From Sphaerisporangium sp040649355 (lineage in GTDB: Bacteria; Actinomycetota; Actinomycetes; Streptosporangiales; Streptosporangiaceae): a stretch of DNA of 64,000 bases. Shown piece after piece: positions 17,122 through 25,106 of the stretch. The notes under the pieces were generated by a model, which saw only the letters and a list, made by a program, of their open reading frames with translations, had not been told where the DNA came from and made no database searches. The stretch covers positions 116,029 to 180,028 of the forward strand of contig NZ_JBICTU010000022.1 of NCBI RefSeq assembly GCF_043197795.1. The letters run 5' to 3'. Made by a program: the position numbers and the translations under genes. Numbering within the stretch: the first letter of the stretch is position 1; every line of letters starts with the position of its first letter.

Positions 17122-17697
17122 TCACATCTGCGTGCGGTGGAAGTTGAGGAAGGACCGGCTCGGGGTCGGACCCCGCTGCCCCTGGTACCGCGAGCCGTAC
17201 TTGGCGCTCCCATAGGGATGCTGGGCCGGAGAGCTGAGCCGGAACATGCACAGCTGCCCGATCTTCATCCCCGGCCACAGCTTGATCGGCAGCGTGGCGA
17301 CGTTCGAGAGCTCCAGGGTGACATGCCCCTCGAAGCCAGGATCGATGAAGCCTGCCGTCGAGTGCGTGAGCAGCCCGAGCCGCCCGAGGCTCGACTTGCC
17401 CTCCAGCCTGCCGGCGATGTCGTCCGGGAGGCCGATCACCTCATACGTGGAGGCCAGGACGAACTCCCCCGGGTGCAGTATGAACGGCTCATCTCCCTCG
17501 GGCTCCACGAGCCGGGTCAACTCGGGCTGCTCCACCGCCGGATCGATGTGGGGATACCGGTGGTTCTCGAATACCCGGAAGTACCGATCGAGCCTCACAT
17601 CGACACTCGACGGCTGGATCATCTCTCCATCAAACGGGTCGATCTTGACCCTCTTCAACTCGATCTCGGCGCAGATGTCACGATCGGATAGCAGCAC
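17122..17697 (-). CDS. dcd: dCTP deaminase
   Basis: 191 residues, full length. It begins MLLSDRDICAEIE and carries the Dcd core: IQPSSVDVRLDRYFRVF, GEFVLASTYEVIGLPDDIAGRLEGKSS-type substrate loop with the catalytic Glu-Gly-Lys-Ser, HSTAGFIDPGFEGHVTLELSN, and the C-terminal YQGQRGPTPSRS lid. The enzyme makes dUTP from dCTP; some actinobacterial and mycobacterial members are bifunctional and go on to dUMP. I cannot tell which from sequence alone. Confidence 0.95.
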   Translation of the reverse strand: MLLSDRDICAEIELKRVKIDPFDGEMIQPSSVDVRLDRYFRVFENHRYPHIDPAVEQPELTRLVEPEGDEPFILHPGEFVLASTYEVIGLPDDIAGRLEGKSSLGRLGLLTHSTAGFIDPGFEGHVTLELSNVATLPIKLWPGMKIGQLCMFRLSSPAQHPYGSAKYGSRYQGQRGPTPSRSFLNFHRTQM

Positions 17698-17860
17698 CTC
17701 AGCAACCTACCAACGCGGCACCCGCGACGAGGGACCTCTCGCCCACGGCACCAGCCGCCCTCTCCCCTCCGCCCGCACATCGATCACGTGGACTTCACCA
17801 GGAGGAGGTGACACGCCCGAAGTTCCGCTAGAGTAGGTCCGTCGTCAGTCACTGATCGAC

Positions 17861-17934
17861 GCGGGTGTAGTTCAATGGCAGAACATCAGCTTCCCAAGCT
17901 GACAGCGCGGGTTCGATTCCCGTCACCCGCTCCA
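17861..17934 (+). tRNA. tRNA-Gly (anticodon CCC)
   Basis: Cloverleaf: acceptor GCGGGTG pairs with CACCCGC, D arm GTTCAATGGCAGAAC, anticodon stem TCAGC/GCTGA with loop TTCCCAA (anticodon CCC), T arm GCGGGTTCGATTCCCGT, discriminator T and encoded CCA. Its 3' half is the attachment site of the integrated element that follows, and the gene stays intact because the element supplies an identical 3' end. Confidence 0.97.
17890..17934 (+). repeat. attL, 45-bp core inside tRNA-Gly
   Basis: The core runs from CTTCCCAAGC in the anticodon arm to the end of CCGCTCCA. Identical copies lie at 30771-30815 and 32604-32648, and one with a single substitution at 31751-31795. Confidence 0.9.
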
Positions 17935-17940
17935 ACCACG

Positions 17941-17978
17941 AAGGCCCAGGTCAGGAAGTGTTTTCCGACCCGGGCCTT
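17941..17978 (+). terminator. Hairpin after tRNA-Gly / int
   Basis: AAGGCCCAGGTC pairs with GACCCGGGCCTT across a 14-base loop, with TTGATTGTTT after it. It serves the tRNA on one strand and the integrase on the other. Related hairpins follow the third and fourth att copies. Confidence 0.7.
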
Positions 17979-18006
17979 GATTGTTTCTCCGGCCTTTTCG
18001 ATCTTC

Positions 18007-18028
18007 CGTGCCCGTTACGTGCCCGATG
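18007..18028. repeat. Integrase arm-type direct repeats, left side
   Basis: CGTGCCCGTTA and CGTGCCCGATG in tandem with an 11-bp period, overlapping the integrase stop codon. A near-identical pair (CGTGCCCGTTG, CGTGCCCGTCA) lies at 30650-30671 inside the right end. The paired position on both arms of attP suggests arm-type binding sites of this integrase. Confidence 0.6.
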
Positions 18029-19202
18029 CGTTGTGATCTTCGGTAGGGAACGCCTCGGCGACGAGCTTCCCCATGCTGTCGGCGATCGCCCGGTCCCGCT
18101 CACCCTCCGCATGCAGATAGATCAACGCGGCCCGCGTGGTCGAGTGCCCCATGCGATTCATCAACTCCCGGAGCGTCGCCCCCGACTGTGAAGCGAACTT
18201 GTTCCCCGTGTGACGAAGATCGTGGAAATGGAAGCCGGAAAGCCCCGCGGCCATGAGCGCCTTGGCCCACGTCCGGCTGAACGTCGGCCGGCGAAGCATC
18301 GCCCCCTTCGCGCCCACGAAGACGAACGCTTCCTCATCCGAACCGGTGTGATTTGCCAGGTGCGCCCGAAGCTCTACGTTCACCACCTCGGGCAGCGTGA
18401 CCGTACGCAGGCCAGCCGCGGACTTGGGCGGCCCGATGGTCACCGACCCATCCTTTAGTTCGGTGGTCGACGCAACGACCCGCACCGTTCGGGCTTCCAG
18501 GTCGACATGCTTCCGCCGGAGCGCCGCCAGCTCACCCCAACGCAGACTGCCGAACGTCGCCACCAGAACCAGCGCCCGGAACCTCGAATCTATGGCGTCG
18601 GCCAAGATGAAGACCTGTTCCATGGTCAGCGTGGGTCGCTCGGGTGATTCCTCCTTGCCGCCGCTCTTGATCTGACACGGATTGACCTTGACTATCTGGT
18701 CCTCTATGGCCGTGTTGAAAATGGCCTTGAGCAGCCGATACGCCTTCGCCACGGTCACCGGCCCGGTACCAGCGTCCAACAGCGTCTTCCGCCACTTTCG
18801 TACGTGCGCCGCTTTGACCTCGTTCGTGGCCTGATTGCCGAAAGTCGGGACCAGGTGAATACGGAACAGGCCCTCGTAGAGCTGGACCGTCTTGGGTCGC
18901 AGGCCCGGACGTTCGTTGATCCAGTCCGAGCCGTATTGCTTGAACTCCACCTTGCCGAGGTCCGGATTCGTCCAGTCCCCCGAGGAGATCTCGACTTCCT
19001 TCCGGGTCAACCACACATCGGCATCCCGCTTGGTGGCGAAGGTGTCGGGCGCCGCCCGGTCGACTTCATCCGGTCCCTTGTACCGAGCCTGCCACCGCCC
19101 CGAGGGCAGTTGCCGAACCCGCCCGAACCGTCGCTTGACCGGCTTCCGCTTCACCGACCGCCGAGGCTCACTCTCAGGCGCGGGTGATACGTCCTCCGCC
19201 AT
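18015..19202 (-). CDS. int: Tyrosine recombinase (AICE integrase)
   Basis: 395 residues. N-terminal arm-binding and SAM-like core-binding domains (about 30-180) precede the catalytic domain with Arg221 (SLRWGEL), Lys260, His327/Arg330 (HFHDLRHTG), His353 (MGHS) and the nucleophile Tyr362 (ALIYLHA). All six catalytic residues are present, so the enzyme should be active. It cuts within the tRNA-Gly 3' end. The gene points toward the tRNA, its stop overlapping the arm-type repeats, and its start overlaps xis by one base. Confidence 0.95.
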   Translation of the reverse strand: MAEDVSPAPESEPRRSVKRKPVKRRFGRVRQLPSGRWQARYKGPDEVDRAAPDTFATKRDADVWLTRKEVEISSGDWTNPDLGKVEFKQYGSDWINERPGLRPKTVQLYEGLFRIHLVPTFGNQATNEVKAAHVRKWRKTLLDAGTGPVTVAKAYRLLKAIFNTAIEDQIVKVNPCQIKSGGKEESPERPTLTMEQVFILADAIDSRFRALVLVATFGSLRWGELAALRRKHVDLEARTVRVVASTTELKDGSVTIGPPKSAAGLRTVTLPEVVNVELRAHLANHTGSDEEAFVFVGAKGAMLRRPTFSRTWAKALMAAGLSGFHFHDLRHTGNKFASQSGATLRELMNRMGHSTTRAALIYLHAEGERDRAIADSMGKLVAEAFPTEDHNASGT

Positions 19203-19441
19203 TACGCGGCCCTCCCACGTTGCACAGTGATGGGCTCGACAACACCGGCCGCGATGAACGCCTCCAGCGCAGACTCAGGGATACGGACGTTCCGCCCGAT
19301 GTGCACGAACGTGATCCGTCGCTCCTCGATCAGGCGACGGGGAAAGCGAACCGAGGTGTTCAGCCGTTCGGCCGCTTCCTTAACCGTGAGCAATCGATCT
19401 TCGGCCGTCTCCGAGAGATCGTGTCTGGCCTTACTGGTCAT
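19202..19441 (-). CDS. xis: Excisionase, helix-turn-helix type
   Basis: 79 residues with a MerR-like winged helix (LLTVKEAAERLNTSVRFPRRLIEERRITFVHIGRNVRIPESALEAFI). It should bind attR/attL arms and turn the integrase toward excision. It overlaps int by one base downstream and rep by four bases upstream, the rep-xis-int arrangement of pSAM2. Confidence 0.88.
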   Translation of the reverse strand: MTSKARHDLSETAEDRLLTVKEAAERLNTSVRFPRRLIEERRITFVHIGRNVRIPESALEAFIAAGVVEPITVQRGRAA

Positions 19442-21096
19442 GCTGCCCTCCCGGTCGTGTCGGTTGCCGAAAGTTCTTGTCCGTCTGCTCTGGCCTGGAG
19501 TTGTTGCATTGCCGCGCGCCAGCGTTGGCGTTCGGCGACCGAGCGCAACAGGCGGTGAGCGAGCGGAGGCACGTTGGCGTCCCCGTTGGGGACGGGGCGC
19601 CAGATGTACCGGTCAGGGTCGGGCGCCTGGTCGCCGTCGAGGCCGAGAGCGTCGAGGACCCAAGCGCGACGGTCTTGCTTGTGTTCGGTCAGGGTCTTGT
19701 TCGACCACTTACGGGAGACCAGGACGCGTCGGCCCGCGTAGCCGAGGTGTTCGGGCTTGTGGGCTTTGCCCTTGCAGCCGCCTGGCCGCATCCCTGCTTT
19801 GGCGCTCTTGGGCTGGATGCCGTAGCGGAGCCAGTTCGGGCAGATGGGAGAGCACGGCTCAAATCGGAGCGCTTCGGCCATCCGCGCGGCGTGGTCCAGT
19901 TGCGTGGGGTTGTCGGGATCGAGTGTCTCGCCGATGGATTTGGTGAGGTACTTGGACAGGTAGCGGATGCACTGGTCGGCGTCCGGGGTGCCGGCCAGTA
20001 CGCCCTGGACATCGACCTGGGTACCGAAGCGGACGACATGCAGTGGTTGGGCATCCTCGTCGGTGCCGAGGTGGTCGAGTGCTTGATCCCAAGTGGGCAG
20101 GATCTCCCCGGTCACCGGGTCGAGGTAGTCGCCCGCCCGCTGGTCGGCATCACGGGCGTTGTCGTCCCGTTCGACCCATACGGGCAGGTGTTCGGCCTCG
20201 AAGACGACTCGGTCGGCCTTGGGCCACCACACCTGGTGGTAGGTGGCAGCGGCGATGGCTTTGATCTCCGCGCGTGGCATGGTGCCCCGTACGGCCATGT
20301 GCAGGTGAGGAGCCAGCCGTTTCTGAGGTTCGACGCTGGCGAAGTACTGGACGTCATAGCCGGCCACGCGGCGAAGGTTCTGGACGAACCGGTCGACCAG
20401 CTTGGAGAAGTGCAGCGCGTCCCGAGCGGCACGACGGTAGTCGTAGGTTTCGGGGTCGATCGGTGCGCCGTTGTTCACCCGCCCGTAGGAGGGAAGGGTG
20501 AGTGTGACGAACAGCGACGGTCGGTAGATCTTGCCGTCCGAGGCGGTGAACGTCCGGCCCAGGGTGGTGTTCCGCTTGGCTCGCTTGGGCAGGTCGGGAG
20601 CATCCTGCCGCCGCCGGGTCGACCTGTTGCGCTTGGGAGCGATACGGCCGAGGACGCTCCCTCGCATTCCCGCTGTGTTGATCTCCTGGTCGAGTTCGGC
20701 GATTGCTGCGTCCAGGTGCTCGACCGGTTCGCCGGCCGTTGCCGCCTGGTCGCGTTGGGCTTGGACATCGGCGCGGAAGCCGACTAGCCACCGCTGATCT
20801 GCATCGGGCTCATCAGGCACGATCGTGGGTTCGTGCTCCAAGTGCCAACCCTCGCGGCATTGGGCCATCCGCAGATGCCGGTTCCGCTTGGCGCATGAGG
20901 GGCATTTGCTGGCCAGGGTCGCCCCGCACGGCACATCGATGATCTCTGTCTTACCGGTCGCGGTGTCGATGCGCCGGAGCGGAACGGGACGGATGCACAC
21001 TCCGTGCTGGACGGCTACCGCCTCGACCACGTCACGGGCCAGGGGTTGAGCCATGCGCACTGCACGAGGCGTCCTACGGTCGAGGGGTCCGGTCAC
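19438..21096 (-). CDS. RepSA-like rolling-circle replication initiator
   Basis: 552 residues from a GTG at 21096 that has GGGGAGG six bases upstream; the frame extends 15 codons further but without a ribosome site. An N-terminal zinc-finger-like cluster (SKCPSCAKRNRHLRMAQCREGWH) precedes the HUH-type motif APHLHMAVRG and later IRYLSKYLTKSIG, features of RepSA initiators of AICEs. It nicks the origin so that the excised circle can replicate before transfer. Its start overlaps the stop of a small zinc-ribbon ORF (GTGA). Confidence 0.85.
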   Translation of the reverse strand: MTGPLDRRTPRAVRMAQPLARDVVEAVAVQHGVCIRPVPLRRIDTATGKTEIIDVPCGATLASKCPSCAKRNRHLRMAQCREGWHLEHEPTIVPDEPDADQRWLVGFRADVQAQRDQAATAGEPVEHLDAAIAELDQEINTAGMRGSVLGRIAPKRNRSTRRRQDAPDLPKRAKRNTTLGRTFTASDGKIYRPSLFVTLTLPSYGRVNNGAPIDPETYDYRRAARDALHFSKLVDRFVQNLRRVAGYDVQYFASVEPQKRLAPHLHMAVRGTMPRAEIKAIAAATYHQVWWPKADRVVFEAEHLPVWVERDDNARDADQRAGDYLDPVTGEILPTWDQALDHLGTDEDAQPLHVVRFGTQVDVQGVLAGTPDADQCIRYLSKYLTKSIGETLDPDNPTQLDHAARMAEALRFEPCSPICPNWLRYGIQPKSAKAGMRPGGCKGKAHKPEHLGYAGRRVLVSRKWSNKTLTEHKQDRRAWVLDALGLDGDQAPDPDRYIWRPVPNGDANVPPLAHRLLRSVAERQRWRAAMQQLQARADGQELSATDTTGRAA

Positions 21097-21242
21097 GCAG
21101 CCTCCCCGGATTCGGGGACACAGATGGCGGTCTGGCCGCATTCACGGCACTCGACCAGGCCGCGTACCGGGTCCAGCCACAGCATGTTGAGCGCGCGGCA
21201 CATCGAGCAGCGCAGCCCGTCGAGGAAGTGTCCGAGCGTCAT
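21093..21242 (-). CDS. Small zinc-ribbon protein between tra and rep
   Basis: 49 residues, ATG at 21242. It has two CxxC pairs (RCSMC at 12-15 and ECREC at 32-35) 17 residues apart, the spacing of a zinc ribbon. Its ATG overlaps the tra stop (ATGA) and its stop overlaps the rep GTG (GTGA), so tra, this ORF and rep are translationally linked. The coupling and the cysteine pattern make it a real gene. Its function is unknown; a copy-control or Rep-accessory role is a guess. Confidence 0.75.
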   Translation of the reverse strand: MTLGHFLDGLRCSMCRALNMLWLDPVRGLVECRECGQTAICVPESGEAA

Positions 21243-22663
21243 CACACGCCGCCCCGGGCAAATGCGCGGGACATAGCGCGGATGTCGGAGTCGGAGACGT
21301 AGGCCGCGCGGACTCTGACGGGGGCGGGGTTGGTTTCCAATCGGACGTATCCGATGCCGGCGCCGCGCGTGTAGTCGGGTGAGATCTGATCGGCCAGCGC
21401 GCCCCAGTCGCGGGCACCGTCGCCTAACACCATGTCGACCTGTTCGGACTCATCGAGCCGGAGCGCGATCTTGTCGGGGAACAGGTTGCGAATGTTCATG
21501 ACCTCCTTGCGCGGGTCCTGGAGTGCCGCCATCACGCCGACGCCGACCGCGCGACCTTGCGTGGTCAAGGTGGCAAGGGCACTGGTGATGCGCTGGCGAA
21601 GGCCCTTGTCGGACTGGTAGGCGGTCAGGAACGCCACCTCGTCAACGACCACCAGGACGAACGGATCCTCCGTGGTGGGCATGTGTGAGCGCTGATGGCC
21701 GGCGAACCGATCGGCCCGTTCCTGCATCACCTTCACGGCCGCTTCGAGCAGGTCGGCACACTCGGCCGGGGTTGAGGCGTACCGGGGGCCGAATAGCGCC
21801 CGTCCGAACGACAGCTCCATTCGTTTTGGGTCGAGCGCCCAGATCTCCACCAGCCCGGCTCGGACCGCCGGTAGCAGACCGCGGATTGTCGACCACAGGA
21901 ACGAGCCCTTGCCGGCCCCGGTCGCCCCGGCGATGAGGACATGTGTTCCGTGGACCTTGAGCCGGTACGGGGCGCCGTCTTCTTGGGTGCCGATCTCGAC
22001 CGGCCCGACCGTCGCCGTCTCAGGGACAGGTACGGCCGGTATCGGCACGGCCAGCGGATCACGACGCGGGAAGGTCAGCGTCAGCCGCCCGGCACGCTGG
22101 ACAGCCACCCGGCACGAGGCCGAGCCGAAGCCGTGCGCCAGGTGCTCGGTGCGGTCGGCCCAGTCTTTGACCGCCTGCCCGGAGAGCATTCTCACAGTGA
22201 CCCGGTCGGCCCAGGAGTCGCACTCGACCCGCACCAGCCGAGGCAGGTAGTCGCGTCCCTTGAGGTGGCGACCGAGCCCGGAGACGATCATCACGGGTTG
22301 CCAGTGCCGCCGGTAGACCCAGATACGACGCCAGAAGGCCAGTAATCGCCAGGCGACGCACCGAGCGAACGAGACCCGGTCAACGGTCAGCCAGCCCGCC
22401 AAACCGGATGCCACGACAGCGAGCATGACGACGACCGGCAGCCAGCCGACCAGACGCCAGAGCGCGACCAGGACCGCGACCGAGGACACGGCGACGGGAT
22501 GAACCAGCGCCAGACGGAACAGGCCGGCCAGGCAGCGCCAGGCGAAGATGACGATGGTAATGATCGCGGGAGTCTGGACGACCGCAGGCCGGAACACGAT
22601 CGCGGTGTCAGGGGTGGTGGAGACGAGATTGCGTGCCTCATCCCCGGGGAGTCGCTTGAACAT
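21242..22663 (-). CDS. TraB/TraSA-like FtsK-SpoIIIE DNA translocase
   Basis: 473 residues. Two or three membrane segments at 32-95, then a RecA-like motor with Walker A GATGAGKGS (246-254), Walker B FVLVVVDEVAFL (Asp341-Glu342) and ALQDPRKEVM sensor region, followed by a C-terminal winged-helix-like tail. Proteins of this type transfer AICE DNA between mycelial cells as double strands by recognising clt repeats. It is the sole transfer motor in the element. Confidence 0.92.
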   Translation of the reverse strand: MFKRLPGDEARNLVSTTPDTAIVFRPAVVQTPAIITIVIFAWRCLAGLFRLALVHPVAVSSVAVLVALWRLVGWLPVVVMLAVVASGLAGWLTVDRVSFARCVAWRLLAFWRRIWVYRRHWQPVMIVSGLGRHLKGRDYLPRLVRVECDSWADRVTVRMLSGQAVKDWADRTEHLAHGFGSASCRVAVQRAGRLTLTFPRRDPLAVPIPAVPVPETATVGPVEIGTQEDGAPYRLKVHGTHVLIAGATGAGKGSFLWSTIRGLLPAVRAGLVEIWALDPKRMELSFGRALFGPRYASTPAECADLLEAAVKVMQERADRFAGHQRSHMPTTEDPFVLVVVDEVAFLTAYQSDKGLRQRITSALATLTTQGRAVGVGVMAALQDPRKEVMNIRNLFPDKIALRLDESEQVDMVLGDGARDWGALADQISPDYTRGAGIGYVRLETNPAPVRVRAAYVSDSDIRAMSRAFARGGV

Positions 22664-22749
22664 AAGCTTGGTGCCTCTCGTGATGTTGGAGTCAGGGGAG
22701 AACCCAGGGGCCGCCGGAAGTTGCCGCTTCCAGCGGCCCCGCCTGAAGG

Positions 22750-23061
22750 TCAGGCCGCCGTCTCGGAGGTGTCGGTCTGGTCGAGATGCGCCGCGTATAG
22801 CCGCTCGCAGTCAGCGAGGTACCGGGCAGCGGCCTGGAACAGTTCACGGGCGACGGTGACGTCCTGCTCGGTGACCGGACCGGCGCCCGTGGTCGAGATC
22901 GAGACATCCCCTTCCGCCGCCCCGAAGGACAGGAGTGGGCGCGTGTCGCCGAGCGTCGCGGTGTAGATGCGCAGCTCTCCGGTGTAGAAGGCCACGCCCA
23001 CCCGAGGCGCCCGGTCGGGACCGACGCTCACCGTGATGTAGGTGTAGGGATCAGGGGTCAT
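22750..23061 (-). CDS. Small element protein, paralogue of the next gene
   Basis: 103 residues from the ATG at 23061 (MTPDPYTYITVSVGPDRAP). The C-terminal half has VTEQDVTVARELFQAAARYL, which aligns with VTASDVDFARQLASEAHDFA of the gene just upstream. Start overlaps that gene's stop (ATGA). Its function is not known; position between tra and pra is where AICEs carry spread (spd)-type genes, but no membrane segment is present. Confidence 0.7.
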   Translation of the reverse strand: MTPDPYTYITVSVGPDRAPRVGVAFYTGELRIYTATLGDTRPLLSFGAAEGDVSISTTGAGPVTEQDVTVARELFQAAARYLADCERLYAAHLDQTDTSETAA

Positions 23062-23333
23062 GCCCACGCTCCCCCGCCGTTGGGAGCGGTGTGGAACATC
23101 CGCTCGACCGACGCCGCGAAGTCGTGCGCCTCGCTGGCGAGCTGGCGGGCGAAGTCGACGTCCGAGGCGGTCACGTGGTCGTTGGCCGAGGTGGTGACCA
23201 GGACCGAGGTGGCGCCGAAGTCCAGCATGAGGACGGGCGTCCGCAACGGGTAGGGGTGGTTGCCCGCCTTGGCGCCGTTGCCGGTGTTGAGGTTGATGAT
23301 GCTGGTCGGGCGGGTCCTGCGGTGTCGCGACAT
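23058..23333 (-). CDS. Small element protein, tandem paralogue
   Basis: 91 residues: MSRHRRTRPTSIINLNTGNG, a central PVLMLDFGATSVLVTTSAND strand block, then a helix (ASDVDFARQLASEAHDFAAS). The fold looks like one beta-sheet plus one long helix, shared with the following 103-residue protein. Start overlaps the stop of the Pra-like gene by one base. Function unknown. Confidence 0.7.
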   Translation of the reverse strand: MSRHRRTRPTSIINLNTGNGAKAGNHPYPLRTPVLMLDFGATSVLVTTSANDHVTASDVDFARQLASEAHDFAASVERMFHTAPNGGGAWA

Positions 23334-23755
23334 CAGATGTTCTCCTTACCGTTGGGCTGAGTGGTGGTCTTGGGCGTACCGGCCCGCAGGCTGCGCATCT
23401 CGCGTACCCGGATCGAGTAGGCCAGTCGTCCGTTCGCATTGACGTACGGGGTGACGGACATGCCGTCGAACTCCACCGGGGTGAAGGGCAGGCCAGCCAT
23501 CGGGGACGGGGGAACCGGCTGGACCGGGGAGAGGATCTTGACGGCCACGGTCTTCTGAGCGGGCTTGAGGGTCGGGTCGGCGTCCATCACCGCGACCTGC
23601 CAGACCAGTTCGCTGGTCTGCTTGTCGCGTGCCTGGACGAACCGCCCGTTGGTCGAGGCGTCGAAGTCCTTGACCTTCTCGACCTCGCCCACGATGTAGC
23701 AGCCGTGCGGGAAGACCATGTCGAAGGTGACGGGGATGGGACCTTGCAAAGCCAT
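23333..23755 (-). CDS. Pra-like activator of replication, integration and excision
   Basis: 140 residues from the ATG at 23755 (GGGAG ten bases upstream; a GTG three codons earlier lies too near that site). It carries PVTFDMVFPHGCYIVGEVEKV, VWQVAVMDADP, VAVKILSPVQPVPP and LPFTPVEFDGMSVTPYV, which I recognise from the AICE family annotated as plasmid replication, integration and excision activator (Pra of pSAM2). It should switch on rep-xis-int. A promoter with two operator copies lies directly upstream, which agrees with KorSA control of pra in pSAM2. Confidence 0.75.
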   Translation of the reverse strand: MALQGPIPVTFDMVFPHGCYIVGEVEKVKDFDASTNGRFVQARDKQTSELVWQVAVMDADPTLKPAQKTVAVKILSPVQPVPPSPMAGLPFTPVEFDGMSVTPYVNANGRLAYSIRVREMRSLRAGTPKTTTQPNGKENI

Positions 23756-23782
23756 GCGAAGCACTCCCTTGCTTGGATGACA

Positions 23783-23842
23783 GGCACTTAACCTGTCAAC
23801 TCACTAGAGCATAAAGAAAGCCCGCTTGATAGGTCAAGTGCC
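23783..23842 (-). promoter_or_regulatory. pra promoter with two inverted KorSA-type operators
   Basis: On the minus strand TTGACC (23837-23832) and TATGCT (23813-23808), 18 bp apart, form a promoter for the Pra-like gene. A 17-bp sequence GGCACTTRACCTRTCAA occurs twice in opposite orientation: at 23826-23842, covering the -35 box, and at 23783-23799, just past the expected transcription start. A half site GACAGGTT at 24620-24627 precedes the gntR start. This fits a repressor that controls pra and its own gene. Confidence 0.7.
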
Positions 23843-23852
23843 TAAGCGGGCT
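23819..23852 (-). terminator. Terminator of the GntR gene with an operator in its loop
   Basis: AGCCCGCTT (23819-23827) pairs with AAGCGGGCT (23844-23852), followed on the minus strand by TTTCTTTAT. The 16-base loop contains most of the upstream operator copy and the -35 box of the pra promoter. Confidence 0.7.
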
Positions 23853-23869
23853 CTCTCGGAGAAATCGGC

Positions 23870-24601
23870 TCAACTGATCGGATAGGCGTCCTCCAACTCA
23901 TGACGATCGGCAGGAAGCAGCACGTCGACCACGGCCAGGGCATGGCCGGCGGCATCACGAAGCGAGGCGAACACCACCAGCAGCGGCACGTTCTTGGGCA
24001 TGCCCAACTGCTTTGCCTCATCAGAGGTGGGCATCCGGGCAAGGATCTGCTCGACGACGTGATCGAACCGGACGCCCTTACGCGCCTCGATGTGCTCACG
24101 CAACCCTTGAGGCAGCGGCTCAGCGCTGGTCAGATCGGTTCCCTCCGACAAGTCCAAGGGCAGCCAGACCGAGACGACCTCTGACGGCTCACCCTCATGG
24201 GAGACAACGCGACGACGCAGGAACACCTTGCTCTTGGGCTTGACGCCGAGCAGGACCGCCACACGGTTAGGCGCTGCCACCGCGCCCACGTCGAGCACCT
24301 CGCCCGGAGAGCTGGTCTCCGGGTTGGTCATGTACGCCTGGCCCGACCGTGGTTGTTCGACTGTCGACAGCATCGGACGGCCGCGAACGAAACGGCCCTT
24401 GCCTTGCTGAGAGTCGATCCAGCCCTGTTCCCTCAGCATCCGTAGGGCCGCCACCACCGTGGGACGGGAGACGCCGAACTCTTGGATCAGTTGGTTCTCA
24501 CTGGGCAGCAGTGAACCGGGCGGATAGGTTCCCGCCTCGATGCGCCGTTGAAGTGTCTGCACAAGTTGTGCGTACTTCGGCGGCACGGATTCTAACGACA
24601 T
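23870..24601 (-). CDS. GntR-family repressor (KorSA-like)
   Basis: 243 residues from the ATG at 24601 (a GTG one codon earlier is possible). N-terminal GntR winged helix (YAQLVQTLQRRIEAGTYPPGSLLPSENQLIQEFGVSRPTVVAALRMLREQGWI) and a C-terminal UTRA ligand domain (about 95-240). GntR/UTRA proteins are the KorSA repressors of AICEs, which keep the element silent by blocking pra. The inverted operator pair sits immediately downstream. What small molecule, if any, binds the UTRA domain is unknown. Confidence 0.88.
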   Translation of the reverse strand: MSLESVPPKYAQLVQTLQRRIEAGTYPPGSLLPSENQLIQEFGVSRPTVVAALRMLREQGWIDSQQGKGRFVRGRPMLSTVEQPRSGQAYMTNPETSSPGEVLDVGAVAAPNRVAVLLGVKPKSKVFLRRRVVSHEGEPSEVVSVWLPLDLSEGTDLTSAEPLPQGLREHIEARKGVRFDHVVEQILARMPTSDEAKQLGMPKNVPLLVVFASLRDAAGHALAVVDVLLPADRHELEDAYPIS

Positions 24602-24731
24602 CACGACCGTCCATCACCCGACAGGTTGTTTTACCAAGCTGAGCGTAACCCGGACCGATTCGCCTGTCACGCGAACGCACCCCACCAGACCGGACGGGAG
24701 GCACTGCCAATCAGCGGTCGAACAATTGGAA

Positions 24732-24802
24732 GGCGCGACGAGACAGGAGGCGGGCCCCTCGCCAGGCCCGAACCCTGGGAAGAGCGCCTGTCTCGCCGCG
24801 CC
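24732..24802 (-). terminator. 16-bp imperfect inverted repeat, likely terminator
   Basis: GGCGCGACGAGACAGG (24732-24747) and CCTGTCTCGCCGCGCC (24787-24802) pair with one mismatch around a 39-base GC-rich loop. It follows the stop of the 24816-25106 gene on the minus strand and precedes gntR. Confidence 0.5.
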
Positions 24803-24815
24803 GGCTCTTGGTGGG

Positions 24816-25106
24816 CTACCGGTGCAGGTAGTCGGCCAGCGCTTGCGCCGCCCCTGCCACGTCGTTGACCGGATGCCGCTTCTCGGCGGACTGCCAGGAG
24901 TAGTACACCCCGCCGTATCCGACGAAGACCCACACCGGGAGACCGTTGTCCGGGCGATGCACCATGAGCGCGCTCATGTTGTCCCGCAGTTCGGCCCGCA
25001 CTCCCAGCCCGGTCAGTTGATCGCGGAGCCGTAGCAGCTTGGCTCCCTCGTCGGGTACCGGTGGGTTCATGTCACCACCCATCGCCTTCAGGATGATCGA
25101 GTTCAT
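24816..25106 (-). CDS. Small element protein, unknown
   Basis: 96 residues, ATG at 25106 with GGAAAGGA upstream. An amphipathic N-terminus leads to LRLRDQLTGLGVRAELRDN, then VWVFVGYGGVYYSW and an HPVNDVAGAAQALADYL helix. The strand-helix order suggests one small alpha/beta domain. Proteins like this commonly accompany XRE-TPR regulators in actinobacteria. Overlaps the upstream zinc-ribbon gene by four bases. Confidence 0.7.
   Translation of the reverse strand: MNSIILKAMGGDMNPPVPDEGAKLLRLRDQLTGLGVRAELRDNMSALMVHRPDNGLPVWVFVGYGGVYYSWQSAEKRHPVNDVAGAAQALADYLHR

Noticed and set aside
23870..24601. GntR/UTRA protein as a sugar-uptake regulator
   Set aside because: No sugar genes are nearby, and the position next to the Pra-like gene with matched operators fits the KorSA role better.
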